A stretch of 64,000 bases of DNA, taken from contig JARKIF010000083.1 of assembly GCA_029378245.1 (NCBI GenBank), positions 1-64,000 of the forward strand, read 5' to 3'. This DNA comes from Roridomyces roridus. Taxonomy: Eukaryota; Basidiomycota; Agaricomycetes; Agaricales; Mycenaceae. The notes under the pieces were generated by a model. It saw nothing but the letters and a program-made list of their open reading frames with translations. It did no database searches and was not told where the DNA came from. This document shows, piece after piece, positions 51,799 through 63,300 of this stretch (positions are counted from its first letter, which is position 1; every line of letters starts with the position of its first letter). Position numbers and translations under genes: made by a program.

Positions 51799-53861
51799 TG
51801 CCGCGTTTGGTAGATCCTGTCGGTGCATTCGCACTCGGAATTCAACCATGCCTTTTCTTTCTTGCCATACCCACCCAGTCCGACGCGCCTTCGCCAGAGA
51901 CCATGAAGCTGCCTGGCAGAGGCCCCGTCCGGGAGGGTGATGGCTGCTTGAGTGGTTTCTGATTCTTTGCTTCTTTCGACCGAGCCCGTACATGCACGGG
52001 CTCACCTTGCATTAAATACCCCACTTGTTTTGGTCTTCGTGTAGACATTTATACCATAATTTGTACCTTGTAGACATGCACGGACAACCAAGTATCCGCC
52101 CGAATGAAGACTTGATGCATGCTTGTTGTTGGACATGAGACTGCGGATGCGATAGTGGCAGCGTCCCGATTGCAAACAGGAAGGAGCTGTCCATAAGTGT
52201 ATGACGCGCGCTCATTGAGGACATTGTGAAAGAGGCCAAGGCGCGTCGACAAGCGATTAGGGTACAAACAAGACCAAAGAACGCGGACCCATTTAAAGAC
52301 TCACGGGCGCTGATGGGACCCACCACGCCTCTGCCTCTCCTACCACCATCTTCCCCTTCCCTCTCGCTGACCCATACTGTCCCTCAAGCCATCCAAGCCC
52401 TCACCAAGCTCGTCATCGAGATGGGTGAGCTTCTATGATCATCCTTCTCTTTTGTCTCTGGCGCGAGCGAGGAGAGTCTCGAGTGGCCCATACCAAACCA
52501 CGAACGGTTGGCGACGGACAGCTCGACGGGGGTGCCCCAGCGCGCGCATGTCGATGGTCCTCTGCCTATAACCTCTATAGGCAAAGTGTTGTGGGGCCAC
52601 TGCCTAACGGGCAATGTATTCCATGCGCGCGCTCCCTCGTCGGCTCTTACCTCTTACATTCTACCCCCGGGTTGGCGCAGTGTAGCACGTTCCTTTGAAA
52701 GGACCGCTCGGCGAGGGCGCCACAGCGCCTCTCTGCAGACGAGTGTGTGATTTAGGGCTTTGCCTCTTGGCATGTGTCTTTGGACACTCCCGAATCGTCA
52801 ACGTACACCTGCTACCTCGTCCTGGGTAATGATTTGAAAAACAAAAGAGAAAAAAGAGTTATCACGTACCTCCGTCGCCTCATAGCATTCCTTATCCGCA
52901 CGTACGGCACTTTGGGAGGTGGCCCCATCGTTGCACGACGTGTTTTACCAACCACCCGAGCTCTCTCTTGCCCTAACCCACTCAGTAATAAATCATTACT
53001 GACGCCCATCCAGCAGGTACTATTGGTGTCGGGGTAGTGTAGAGATCGTCCTGCAGTAGTCAGTACTCTTGTATCTGTATCTGAAGCCACCGAGTCATTC
53101 TCCTGGCGCCGAATCTGATTTGTTTGCTGCCACCTTTCGCGGACGGTGCCCAAGGATTCATTGAAGCGACAGAAGTTACAGTTCAGACTAGGAAGAGCGC
53201 TAGATGGTTTAACGCTCTGCTTCGATGGAATCCGGACAGCTAGAGCGCTAGCGCCGAGCTGGCTGATTGCGATTGGAGGTTGGACTGATACCCTCCCAGA
53301 AAGTGACTGGTCCATAGTGGTGTGGCCTGAGCAGAATTTCATAGGGCCTAGGAGGAGAGTCTACAATGTGTCGAAGGCAATACCGTTGCGAATGAGGCAA
53401 CATGAGAGCAAAGCACAAGTCGGACTTTCGGCTCGGATCACCGGGATCAGTCGCCGCTGCAACACTCTTGCTTTCATCCTCCATGCACCCCAGACTCACC
53501 ACAGTGCAGACGGCTCAAGCGTTCGAAGCACCAATTTATACCTCTTATTCTCTGGATGAACGTGGTCAACTTATACCGCCCTCAGACCGATTTTTTCATC
53601 CCATTCGGCAACCTCTCGACCTCTTTCGTGTGGGATGAAGGACCCGTGCCATGCCACTAAAGTGTACTCAAAGTACACAGAATCCATGCAAGAGGTTTCC
53701 GGCAGGCAAGGTCCAGGCACGAAAATTTCCGAAAACGGACTCTGCATTCCCGATCGTGTTTGTTGAAGACGCGCTGCCTGTGACGGAATGCGACTGTTTG
53801 GCATAAAATGGAGGCCATTCGTTTGAGTGTGTTTTCCTCATCTTAGACCAACACCACCATG
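51799..53861. other. Mostly empty stretch with one possible gene fragment
   Basis: About 2 kb without a supportable gene. At 52200-52420 the plus strand reads LIEDIVKEAKARRQAIRVQT and then QAIQALTKLVIEMG before a GTGAGC donor, which looks like a lone coding remnant; its family is unknown. At 53724-53795 a sequence resembling both flanks of the 49.1-51.8-kb transposon is present without the element (GTTGAAGACGCGCTGCC). Confidence 0.4.
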
Positions 53862-54532
53862 TTCCTCAGAAAGCTCTCCGTACTCGCCTTCTCCGCCTTC
53901 TCCCTCCTCTCCTCCGTCCACACCCCGAGAACCCTCCAGTCCGCTGAGGTCGTGCCTGTGTTTCCTCGGAACCCCGTCTGCTGGTGGGACGACTACGAGC
54001 CAGAGGTGTTGCCCTTTACCCCCGCCAACGCCTTCGCCAATGGCTCCATCGTACTCGCACAGGGCCCTCATCCACGTCCCCCCTTTGGTCAGCTTCGACC
54101 TCGCCAGTGCCTCTCTCGCCCACGCCACACCCGCCAGCAGCCACCCAGCCAGTCCCAACATCGCTGGTTTCGACCTCGCCAGCCTCGAGGAGGTCGAAGG
54201 CATGTTCACCGTTATCGTGGCACTCGCGCGGTTCATCAAACACAAGACGAGCGTCGTTTGGTCAAAGCTCACCATCTCGCTGCTCGTTCTGAGTGGGATG
54301 CTCGCTCTCGACGCTCTCCAATTGGGCGAGCCCGGCTTTTTGTTGGCGGTTCTGCATTGTCTACCCGCAGAGATCCTCTTTGCCAAGGTGTGTCTAGTCC
54401 TTCATGCTACACTGAGTCGGAAAAAGTAATGGATCATGCCTGGTTCGAAATTGTTTGATGCATTGCTTCACAGCCACGCCACTTCTGGGCGATGTTAAGG
54501 TCTTCGAAGGAAGCTTACAGTGTCTAGTATAT
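53862..54532 (+). CDS. Hypothetical protein, probably membrane-associated; frame uncertain
   Basis: ATG 53859-53861 opens MFLRKLSVLAFSAFSLLSSV, signal-peptide-like, and reads to GSIVLAQGP. From about 54080 the protein-like sequence is in another frame: VSFDLASASLAHATPASSHP, FTVIVALARFIKHKTSVVWS, LTISLLVLSGMLALDALQLG, FLLAVLHCLPAEILFAK, then after a GTGTCT donor and CAG acceptor PRHFWAMLRSSKEAY to a stop near 54529. Either an unrecognised intron or a frameshift separates the halves. No family recognised. Confidence 0.35.
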
Positions 54533-54696
54533 ACCTGTAAAATATTGAGTCGCCTGACCCTCTCCTTGCTGTAGCAGAGCGATCACAAAAATGAAAGTGA
54601 TCCATTTTAAAATCTGGTTTCTGTCAAATCCACATGTTTGATCTTTTACCTGGACTCAATGCTGCAGGTGCAACTGGAAATAGGACTGGATGATAA

Positions 54697-55931
54697 TTCA
54701 ATGTCTGTTGAGCAATTCTGGGCCCAAAAATCTGGTCTTAAGTGGGTTGGTTGTGAAGCCCTTGGTCAATGAAGTCGTGACCACTAACATGGCAAAGGTG
54801 CCCATGGCCTGCCAGTAGTCTTTAATCAGAGGTCTCAAGCATGTATAGGGCAACTCTTCCAATCCTAAGGAGTGCCCCAATGACACAGGCGAGGTGATTG
54901 TCACCACCTCACACCCTATCAGGGTCGAAGAACTTCCACCACCGTTTGGCCACGGCTCTTTGGTGGCCTCAATCTTGAAATAGGGCCTTGCACAGTGTGA
55001 AAATCCGGCTGAATACAGTAGATGCAGGTCACTGAGTTACACCTAGAGTGTAGGAAAGGCAACTCATGCAGACGTGCATGGTGGGTGGTTGCCTGATGTT
55101 GATTTTTGCATGATCTGTATATACAACCTGAGCAAGGAGCCTCTCAACAGCCCCGATAAGCCATATTTCTGGGTCTTGATTGATCAGTTGTGCCATTTTG
55201 GATCCTATGAGATGCCTAGAAGATGCACAGACTCGACGGTGTGATGGTTGACCCTATGGGAAAATCCAGCCACAGATCAAAGCTGAAAAACAACACTGTT
55301 TGGTCTCGGGGCATATATGTAGCTCTGTTCCTGTACCTGGGAGATTGGATTAATGAAGGAGAGTGTCCTAGGCTTCATCCTGGTCAGTTTTGGTATGGCA
55401 TTGACATTCAAGACACCTGAAAACAAGTGCCGAACTTTCACCCCAATGTTCAGCTCGGCAATGAAAATTGAATGGAGGACTCTGCACATTGAATTTCCAC
55501 TTTTTGAGGTCAACTAAGCTTTTCCAGCATCCATGAGCTCCCACTGACAAATTATACCATACAGGTAGGGGGTCCTGGGTATACGGGAGGATTATTTTAT
55601 CAATTTCTTCATTTGATGTTTCTGAGTCCCTGAGCAGGCCGGAAGTGCACTGATTTGGGTCACAGATGGAAGATGGAATAGTGAAGAGGAGCTGTACAAC
55701 ATTTGAGCTAATTTGGGTCAGTCGTTGCAGTGTTTCACGGCAAATAGTGTGGGTCAACCAAATGCAGAATAACAAACGGATCACATGTTCGCGTTTGACA
55801 CGCCACTGAAGCCGAACAAAGCCGATTTCGGACTCTGATTTGTACCTGCTAATAGTAGCCCTCCTAGTGCTCCTAATACACCCCACAACCAGTTTCCAAT
55901 GTCCCTCCATCGGGCTTGACAGCGCGTCCAA
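54697..55931 (-). CDS. Hypothetical multi-exon protein in an AT-richer island
   Basis: A 187-residue open frame from 55931 (MDALSSPMEGHWKLVVGCIR, RLLFCIWLTHTICRETLQRL, PSSICDPNQCTSGLLRDSET) and a second long frame 55027-54700 preceded by an ACTCAG acceptor (FSHCARPYFKIEATKEPWPN, PVSLGHSLGLEELPYTCLRP, FLGPELLNRH-stop) look coding. They lie in sequence with lower GC than the flanks. A middle exon near 55205-55150 (KMAQLINQDPEIWLIGAVER) is likely. Exact joins were not resolved and no family is recognised. Confidence 0.4.
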
Positions 55932-55989
55932 TTTTCAAGATCTGGTGATCCATTACTTTTTCCGACTCAGTGTATGAATATGTTCTTAT

Positions 55990-56650
55990 TCTTTGCAGAC
56001 GTACCGCAGATTCTGTCAAGTACTGTCCTCCATTCTTCAAGGTCCTCTCCTCCTCGTCGTACGTGTCATCCTACCTGGTTGTTCCATCATCTAACTAGTT
56101 CTTCAGATCGCAACCCTCCTCGACGTAGCTCTTCTCGATGTCGTCCATGCCTTCGCGCTCGACAAGTCCTTGGCTTCGTTCGTCATCTCCACCCTTCCCG
56201 CCCGCTCAGCCGAATTCTCTCCCCTATGCCTGCTCCCTACACTCGCAAAAAGAAACTCTTCAAGTGGCAGCGCCTCAAGGCACGACAAGCCCGTCAAACC
56301 ACACGCCAGCTATGGTACGACAAGGTCTTGGATGCGTTCCTCCTCGCACTACTGACGGTGCGTCCTGTACTCTCCCATTCTCTCCTCTTCTGATCAGTCT
56401 CCGTAGGTCCTTGTGCTCCCGTTCGACGTTCCTTGGGTCGACATCGTCTATGGTCTCTTCCTCAACGGAACCATTGTCAATCTCATGGCTCGCAATGTAC
56501 GTTCTCTCTTCCGTCATCTCATCTCTCTTGCTCATCATCTCACAGATACCCGGGGTCTGGCTTGTTCTGCGTTTCATCTTCCCACCGCCAGCCTATCGTG
56601 TACGTCGAGCGAAGGAGCGCTATAAGGGCAAGAAGAAGAAATTAGCATGA
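55990..56650 (+). CDS. Hypothetical basic protein with hydrophobic segments (3' exons of a gene)
   Basis: The exon MPAPYTRKKKLFKWQRLKAR..LWYDKVLDAFLLALLT ends at a GTGCGT donor (56360). Two further exons follow with consensus sites: VLVLPFDVPWVDIVYGLFLN..LMARN (56407-56497) and IPGVWLVLRFIFPPPAYRVR..KGKKKKLA-stop (56547-56650). Upstream, RRFCQVLSSILQ and IATLLDVALLDVVHAFALDK (56000-56165) may belong to the same gene in a frame that does not join cleanly. Possibly the continuation of 53862-54532 beyond the AT-rich island. Function unknown. Confidence 0.4.
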
Positions 56651-57529
56651 AGACATAACCCATCACCACCACCCTTCCTTCTTCAACTATCTTCTCTTCT
56701 CCACTCGCACCCAACTGTTGTTGGCGAAGATATCTAGTCATTGGTCCGGAGACCGGATGACGGCTTGAGCTGCTTCTCTTGCCCGAGGTCCCACCCTCTC
56801 CCTGACACTCTGGCGCCCCAGCATCGACCCGATCGACACTGGCTTTCATTCTTCTTTCCTCCAACAAGCATTTTTACAACACGGACCCCGGGGATGGATG
56901 CATCGCGATCGGGGAGGTGTTTTATTGTCGGATCTTTTTAGTTTTCGTTTCTTTCGGGTGTGGTGGGTTGGTGGTGGTGTTGTCGGTGGTGGTGCAGATC
57001 TGAGATACATACGTGGGCTTTGGTCCCAACTCTAGAGATCTTTCCTGTATTCTTTGTCATTCTAAATTCCTTCTCTCTCATTTTCATATGAATTAGTGAC
57101 TACTGGTGGGTCCAGACCGAAATGCGACTCCGCTTGCATTGCACGTGACTGCGACTAGCCCAAAATGTCGAAACTCTACACCAAGCCAACGTGTGGCTAC
57201 CTCGCCTGAGTCGCCTCCTCGTTTTCCCAACATTTTCCATTTCTTTGTGGGAGTGCGTATTTAGTTTGGGTAGAAATGGATTGATAAATTTCATGCCATG
57301 GAATAAGTATGTACATCCTTGAAGGTCCAAAGGATCGGGACCCAGCCAAGATTTGGCAGCGTCAAAATGTTTCATGCAACAAGTGGATGCAAGTTGGATG
57401 CAAGCGTGCAATTAATGATTACTTATTGGTGGTAAGGTAGTACTGGGAAGGTTCTATGAGAAACCCCCTCTTATATGGAAACCCCATCCCTTGGGGGTTT
57501 CTTGATTTGTTTTGATTAATCATTGATGC
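56651..57529. other. Spacer, no gene seen
   Basis: No supportable gene. A strong hairpin lies at 57460-57505 (GAAACCCCC paired with GGGGGTTTC). Confidence 0.4.
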
Positions 57530-57537
57530 TCCCAGCG

Positions 57538-57900
57538 TAGGCATCGGCACGGGTACAGGTAACCCGCGCGGGTAGATGGGTTTACCCACCGCGGGTACGG
57601 GTACGGGTAGCCGAGCTGGATACCCGTGACCCGTGGGTAAGCCGCCAAGCTGCCCAACGTGCCGTGCTGACACCGAGAGAGGACCTTTTCGAACTGTGAG
57701 CATTTTCAATTCACCCCACCAAGCATTAAACCATATCAATTCAACCAGAAGAATGGCCACCAGCACCAAGCTGCTGCCTTCTTGGCCACCGACCCGCGGG
57801 TAACCCGTACCCGTACCTGCGGGTACGGGTACACAGCCACTGCGGGTACGGGTACGGGTAGACCCCCACATACCCGCGGGTTTACCCGTGCCGATCCCTA
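57538..57900. mobile_element. hAT-type MITE, 363 bp, with GTACGGGT subterminal repeats
   Basis: Terminal inverted repeats TAGGCATCGGCACGGGTA and, inverted at the right end, TAGGGATCGGCACGGGTA. They are flanked by the exact 8-bp target duplication TCCCAGCG (57530-57537 and 57901-57908). Arrays of GTACGGGT / CCCGTACC fill both subterminal regions. No coding capacity. An 8-bp duplication with TAGGG ends fits the hAT superfamily. Confidence 0.92.
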
Positions 57901-58139
57901 TCCCAGCGGCATGTCACGGCAGTGTTGCAGCTTCCTTGATGCCAGGCACTTGTGCGTCGGGAGGTGTCGGTCGCTGGTAATGAAATGAAGAAGAGAAAAA
58001 GTGTTATTCAAGGTAAACTACAGGTGTTGTTACATAATAGGTAATGAGCGGCGGCGTTGACAACCTGGGAGCTGGCTGTTGGAATATCGAGTCCGACGCT
58101 CACGGCATCAGACTTTTGACATGTAGCTTGTGACCTTGT

Positions 58140-58262
58140 ACAAGGTCAAACAAGCCCGCAAGCGCCCGCCAAATTTGTGCAAGCCCACAAGCTCACAAGC
58201 CAGGTCCTGAAACTCACAAGGTCCCTCGTTCGACTCCCATTGGACCACACAGATTTATTTCC
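58140..58262 (+). repeat. Dispersed repeat with B-box-like end (second copy)
   Basis: Shares AAACAAGCCCGCAAGC, AAGCTCACAAG, CACAAGGTC, CGTTCGA and GGACCACA with 34055-34200. CGTTCGACTCCC is B-box-like. A tRNA-derived SINE fragment is likely. Confidence 0.45.
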
Positions 58263-58700
58263 TTCGACCCTGAATCTGACTGGTACATGCTTCCATTGCC
58301 TCTGGGTGTATGTCATCCATCCCTAACACCTTTTTTCAGCCCCGCTTTCAACCATTTCCGTGATTTTAACTCTCGCTTTGACCTTGCGAGCTTGTGCGAC
58401 AAGCTGCCAAGCCCAACAAGATCGCAAGATCTTTGTCAAAAGACTGATGGGGCACGCGGCCCTGGTATCCAGGTACTTTCTACTTCTCCTAATAATTCCC
58501 CTGCCCCTGCCCCTTCATCCTACTTATTCTAGACTTATTGCTTCCCAATTGTTTCCGAGCCCCCGTAGATAGCAGTTCATGTACAGTATTAATACTTGTA
58601 GACACGAATGAATCCCCTGCGCGTTTGCGAGGGTCTTCTGCCAATTCCCGAGTCAAGGACGTGGACACCTTGATTCCAACACTGGCGTGGAGGGCGGGCA
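58263..58700. other. Spacer between repeats
   Basis: Nothing coding recognised. CTTGCGAGCTTGTGCGACAAGC near 58383 echoes the neighbouring dispersed repeat in the opposite orientation. Confidence 0.35.
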
Positions 58701-58708
58701 GTTTGAAT

Positions 58709-59218
58709 TAAGGCTCCAACCGTTTCGTTTCCGTTTGCGATTTTGGGCAAACAGAACGGAAACGGAAGGGAAACCGTTTCCAACCGTTTGCAAACAGTTT
58801 CCGAATGGATAATTTTGGGGTACCTTTTCTACAGTGTCCAGAGAGGCCCAACGGTCCCAGGATGCTTCGATGTGCACACGGAGCCAATCTGCGCAGTATC
58901 AGAGTCGTTCGACACCAATAGGGAGGGAGATTGCAAATTCATCAAGCAAGATTGGTTTGACTAAGCAGCTGCCGAGAGCGCGGGGTTCAATTTCACTGGC
59001 GGTATGTGGGTTGAGTTTCCCGGATTGAGAAAACTGTTTGACCACAGGTGTACGGGCCTGCTGGGAGATTGCAAGTAGCACGGATTGGGCTCATTCTAAG
59101 CTCCCCAGGTGGGCCAAGAGAAACAGTTTCCAAACCGTTTCCCAAACCGTTTCCGGGTCACCGCAAACAAAACGGAAATAAAAACTGTTTTTTCCGAACG
59201 GAAAAGGTTGGAGCCTTA
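58709..59218. mobile_element. hAT-type MITE, 510 bp, with GTTTCCG/CGGAAAC subterminal repeats
   Basis: Perfect terminal inverted repeats TAAGGCTCCAACC and GGTTGGAGCCTTA, flanked by the exact 8-bp target duplication GTTTGAAT (58701-58708 and 59219-59226). Many copies of AACGGAAAC / GTTTCCGTT lie near both ends. The interior has no transposase. Confidence 0.93.
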
Positions 59219-59402
59219 GTTTGAATAAAGAGAAGGGCGGGTGTTGCGGGCAACGGTGAGGTCATGGCGCGTGAGCGTGAATTAGATGAAGGGGATGGTC
59301 ATGCCGGGAAGCCAGGGGAGCGGAAACCGAGTTGGCAACGCTTGCGATGATGCCAAGGGGACTACCACCCCGGGCCCGGGACTGGTGATGGGCGGGACAA
59401 TA

Positions 59403-59699
59403 TAGGGGAGGTCAGAGTGGAATGAAATGAGTTGATTCTTGCATTGATTATCATGTTGTTATCATGTCGGAAGTCGGTCGATTCTCTGGACCAAATACTC
59501 GGAAACACAAGTTCCGAAGCCAGAATCAAAGCAGAATCGATTCTGAGTTCTGAACAGAATCAATGTTCCTCCTCCCGAGGAGGAATTACATCCGTTTCGG
59601 AAATCGAGACTCAATCGAAACTTGGTCAAGAATCGACTGACTTCCGGCATGATAATCGATTGAGAATCAACGGTGTTTCCTCCACTCTGACCTCCCCTA
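59403..59699. mobile_element. Small terminal-inverted-repeat element, 297 bp
   Basis: A perfect 19-bp terminal inverted repeat, TAGGGGAGGTCAGAGTGGA at 59403-59421 and its complement at 59681-59699. Inside are further inverted pairs (ATCGATTCT, TTCCGAAG) and a hairpin CCTCCCGAGGAGG. The TAGGG ends resemble hAT, but no clean 8-bp target duplication is visible; ATGGGC occurs just outside both ends, offset by 7 nt on the left. Confidence 0.75.
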
Positions 59700-60333
59700 A
59701 TGGGCAGACCTGGCGGTGAAACGTCAGGGGGGACTCGGGAGGGGGGTGAGGGTAGTGTGTCCAATATGGAGTCGATGGACGGTGGGCAAGAGTGAAGGTG
59801 CGAGGGAAAGAGAGAGTGTTAGGTGCCGGCCCGGGATCCCGAGGCTGACTGAAATCCCGGCTAAGGACAACCGGAACTCTGGGACGAGAAGTTGGAGGAG
59901 GGAGATGGAGTCCAACCGGTGACACCACAAAGACCCAGGGTGACCGGGTTCCCTACTCTACTTCCAGGGAAGCAATCTGAATGAGGCGAGAGAAGACAAG
60001 AGGAGAGCAAGGAAGAGAGCAAGAGGATGGGCTCAGAGCAGCCAAGGTCAAATAGACCAGGAACATTAATATTCCAACTGAGTTACATGGTGGTTGTACA
60101 GAGGTTTATATACTAAATGCCCACTGATGTGTACCCAGATGAATGTGAAGAAAGGGACAAGGTAAAAACCTCGGACCACGGGTGGAGGTGGATACTCCGG
60201 AGGAACCGGACAAGATGGTGAATGGATATCTCCACCAGAGGAAGGCCGAGTGAGTGAAGGCTGGCATGAAGTCGAAGAAGGGATGATTCTTTAAGTTAAC
60301 CACATATTTATAGGCAATGTTCAAGCCTCCAAG
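59700..60333. other. Spacer, no gene seen
   Basis: Purine-rich sequence (GAGAGAAGAC, AAGAGGAGAGCAAGG) without supportable frames, leading to the 3' end of the membrane-protein gene. Confidence 0.35.
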
Positions 60334-63300
60334 TCACTCCGCATCAACCAACCGCACCTTCACCATTCCAGCCTCTCGCAAGGCATCAGTCTCGTCATTG
60401 GCCTCATCAAAGATATCCTTCAGATCTGGGTGATGATGAGTAACCCAGATGATCTGTAGAAGCCCCAGGCTGTTCAAGTGAGACTTGGGACCCAGGGGGC
60501 CAGTGGCAAAGTAGATCCCAAGAATGAGAGCAACCAGTGATGCTCCTAGACCAATCGAAACCTGGAAGAAGATGAATCAGAGGGTACAATATGATGATCT
60601 TTGACTCACTGCAAAAGGACTCATCTGGAAAGGAAATTTTCAATATGTGAACTTGGTGGGTGTTAGAATGTTGAACCTACTTCCAACCGAGCAGCGGGGA
60701 CAATTTGAGAGAGAGTTTCATTCTTTGTTAATAGAACTGGTGGCTTTTGAATGTTCTGAACAACACTTGTGGGGGTCCCGTTTTGAAACCCGTACTCCAT
60801 TGTCAGAGTCAGGGGTTTAGCATTTCCACCTGACAATTGGACTCTGGTCAAAAAGCCTTCTTTTCCAGCCATATGATGCCACACACCGGTCCAAAATATT
60901 GAAGCCAGGAGCTTGCCAAGAGCATTCTCCACATCATGAAGGTATACACTGTTACTTGAGGCTGAACTTTGTCCTGCATTATATCCCCAGGAAGTATCCA
61001 ATCCCAGTTCCTCTGCAAGAAATCTATGATGGCTGGTTACGTGGTACATGGCAAAACATTTGAAGCACATACACATCACCCCATGACATTTGGAATTGAG
61101 AATCCCAGCCAGGAGGAACAATACCAGATACACGCAAGTTGGCCAAAATAGAAACCCACTGCGGAAGAAAATCAGAACACTCGCAATTTGCAGAGCATGT
61201 ACACTTACGGATGTGCCTCCAATGAATGTTGCATCATTGGACCCGTTACCCAGCACTGTTGGCCATTGAGAGGATGTTCTGTCCACAGCAGGCTCCAACG
61301 AAGACTCAATCAGTGTCCTTGCAGCAGGATCAACCTGAGCACTCTGAGAAATCAAGAACCTCGTGCATTCCATAAATTGAATCTGAGGAACTGGCGAGGT
61401 ATCTCCTAGTAACACCGGAGAGCTGGTGTTCCCATGGGAATCAATCACCTTATTGGTGATGTACAGCATAATTGAGCCATTGTACGGGAATGGGTTGGAC
61501 ATTGCAATGTAGCTTGGACCTAAATGAGGATTTTAGAGCAGAAAATGACACATCCCACAAAAAGATACCTGGAACATAGGCCAGCACAGTGGTATTCAAT
61601 GCACTGAGCTTCACATTAAGGATACTGGGCAACCCCGGAAATTCCATTATGCTGCTGGTGTCTACCACACCAGCAATGGATCGACAGGTCACTTGGAATC
61701 CTGTGGCAGATATTCCCAGGGGCTGGCTGTTTGGATAGCTTTCAATGGGTGTATCATATAGGCTTGAATTCCTTAGCCCAATTGTGTGTGCTGTGTCCAA
61801 AGTACGAATCATGCTGAGGAATTCTGCACTGTTTTGCGTATATGAAATGGCCGCACTGAATTTATAAGGTCAGAGCAGGGATGAGAGCTGTTGCCTCTTT
61901 GACTTACTTCTGATCTGAATCATTCCACTGTGGTATACTTTGAAGAGTTATTGGGATTGTGGCAATTTGATCAAAGGGCTGTACAGAAAACAAGGCAGGT
62001 GTTGTCACATGTAGGAGGGACAATGCCAGGAAGTATCCCGTAATTGCCAGCACTGAGAAACCCAAACCAGAGGATGACACCTGCTGGTACAGGGTTGACA
62101 GGGAAGAGCCTATTCCTGACCATGCCAACATCCTGTCATGTGTCTCTGTGAGGGAGGAATATTTCCGAATGGCAAAGCCCAAGGCCAACTCCTGTGTCAG
62201 ATACAGCATGAGAGAGTAGAATATCTGGAACTGCTCAGAGGATCAAATCAAAAGACAATTTCATTCAACTTACTGTTCCAATAACTGTTGAAATAACTTT
62301 GTACCAGAATGCAACAGTTGTCTGCAGATCAAGGGAGAATATGATGGCATATTCATGATCCAACAACATAATCCCAAGAAGGATGATGTGGATAATGAAT
62401 AACAGGGTATGCAAGGCCAATGAAATTGATTTCACAAGTGTACTGACTGGGGCAAGTCAATGTTCTCCCAGGCAAGATGAAGAATAATTTTTACCTTCTT
62501 TCTTGTCTGTAGTGGTTCCTTGAGCAGCAGGATACTTTGAGTATCCCGCAGTACGCAAGCTATGTTCTGAAGGACATTTTACATTCACAATAGGGCGGAG
62601 ATCCCCAGAGTATCCTTTGGACCACCAGATATGATGTAGAATCCCGGAGCTGTGCAGTACTTGCGAGGAACTATGGCTTGAAGCAGTTGAGAAAACACAG
62701 ATGACTGCAAGGATTATGGATGTTGCAAGACCAAATGAAACCTATGAAACTGTTCAGTGTTCGGTTTGAATCTGGTTGAACGGGGACTCGCACCGCAACC
62801 GTGCTTATCTGGAGGATACACCTTAGAAGACAGTTCCACACAATAACTGTGATACTTACATCCAATCTAGCCAGAGAGATGATCTGAAAGGCAGACACAC
62901 TTCCGGGAATCAGCACAGGGGGTACCTGGCCAAATGCCTCAATGGTATCCACAGGAATATTGCCCCCTTCCAAATTCAGAGCTTGGGCAAAACGACAACT
63001 GAAGTGAGGCTTACCTATCCAGAATGTAGCTGCTGCCAAATTTGCTAGCCCATTTTCAATATCATGGAGATTCAGGACTGCATATCCTTCCTCTAGAGGA
63101 TCAAGGCCAAGATACTGCATCAGAAATCTACCATGACAGATGAGTCAATAACTTATCACACATCATGTTGGGCCAGACGTACTCTGAGCTGTCGAAAAAG
63201 TAATTTGTAATGCTCATTTCAGCAGAGATAATCTGGGACCACTGAAGATTTATGTCAGCATTTCTCAAGGGGCTGCAACTTGAAACACATACCACATCAC

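Noticed and set aside
53146..53638. Plus-strand frames at 53.1-53.6 kb
   Set aside because: No domain, splice signal or conservation with other parts of the window; treated as spacer.
57541..57900. Telomere-like or CRISPR-like GTACGGGT array
   Set aside because: The repeats are interspersed and inverted, not regularly spaced, and the block has hAT inverted ends with an 8-bp target duplication.
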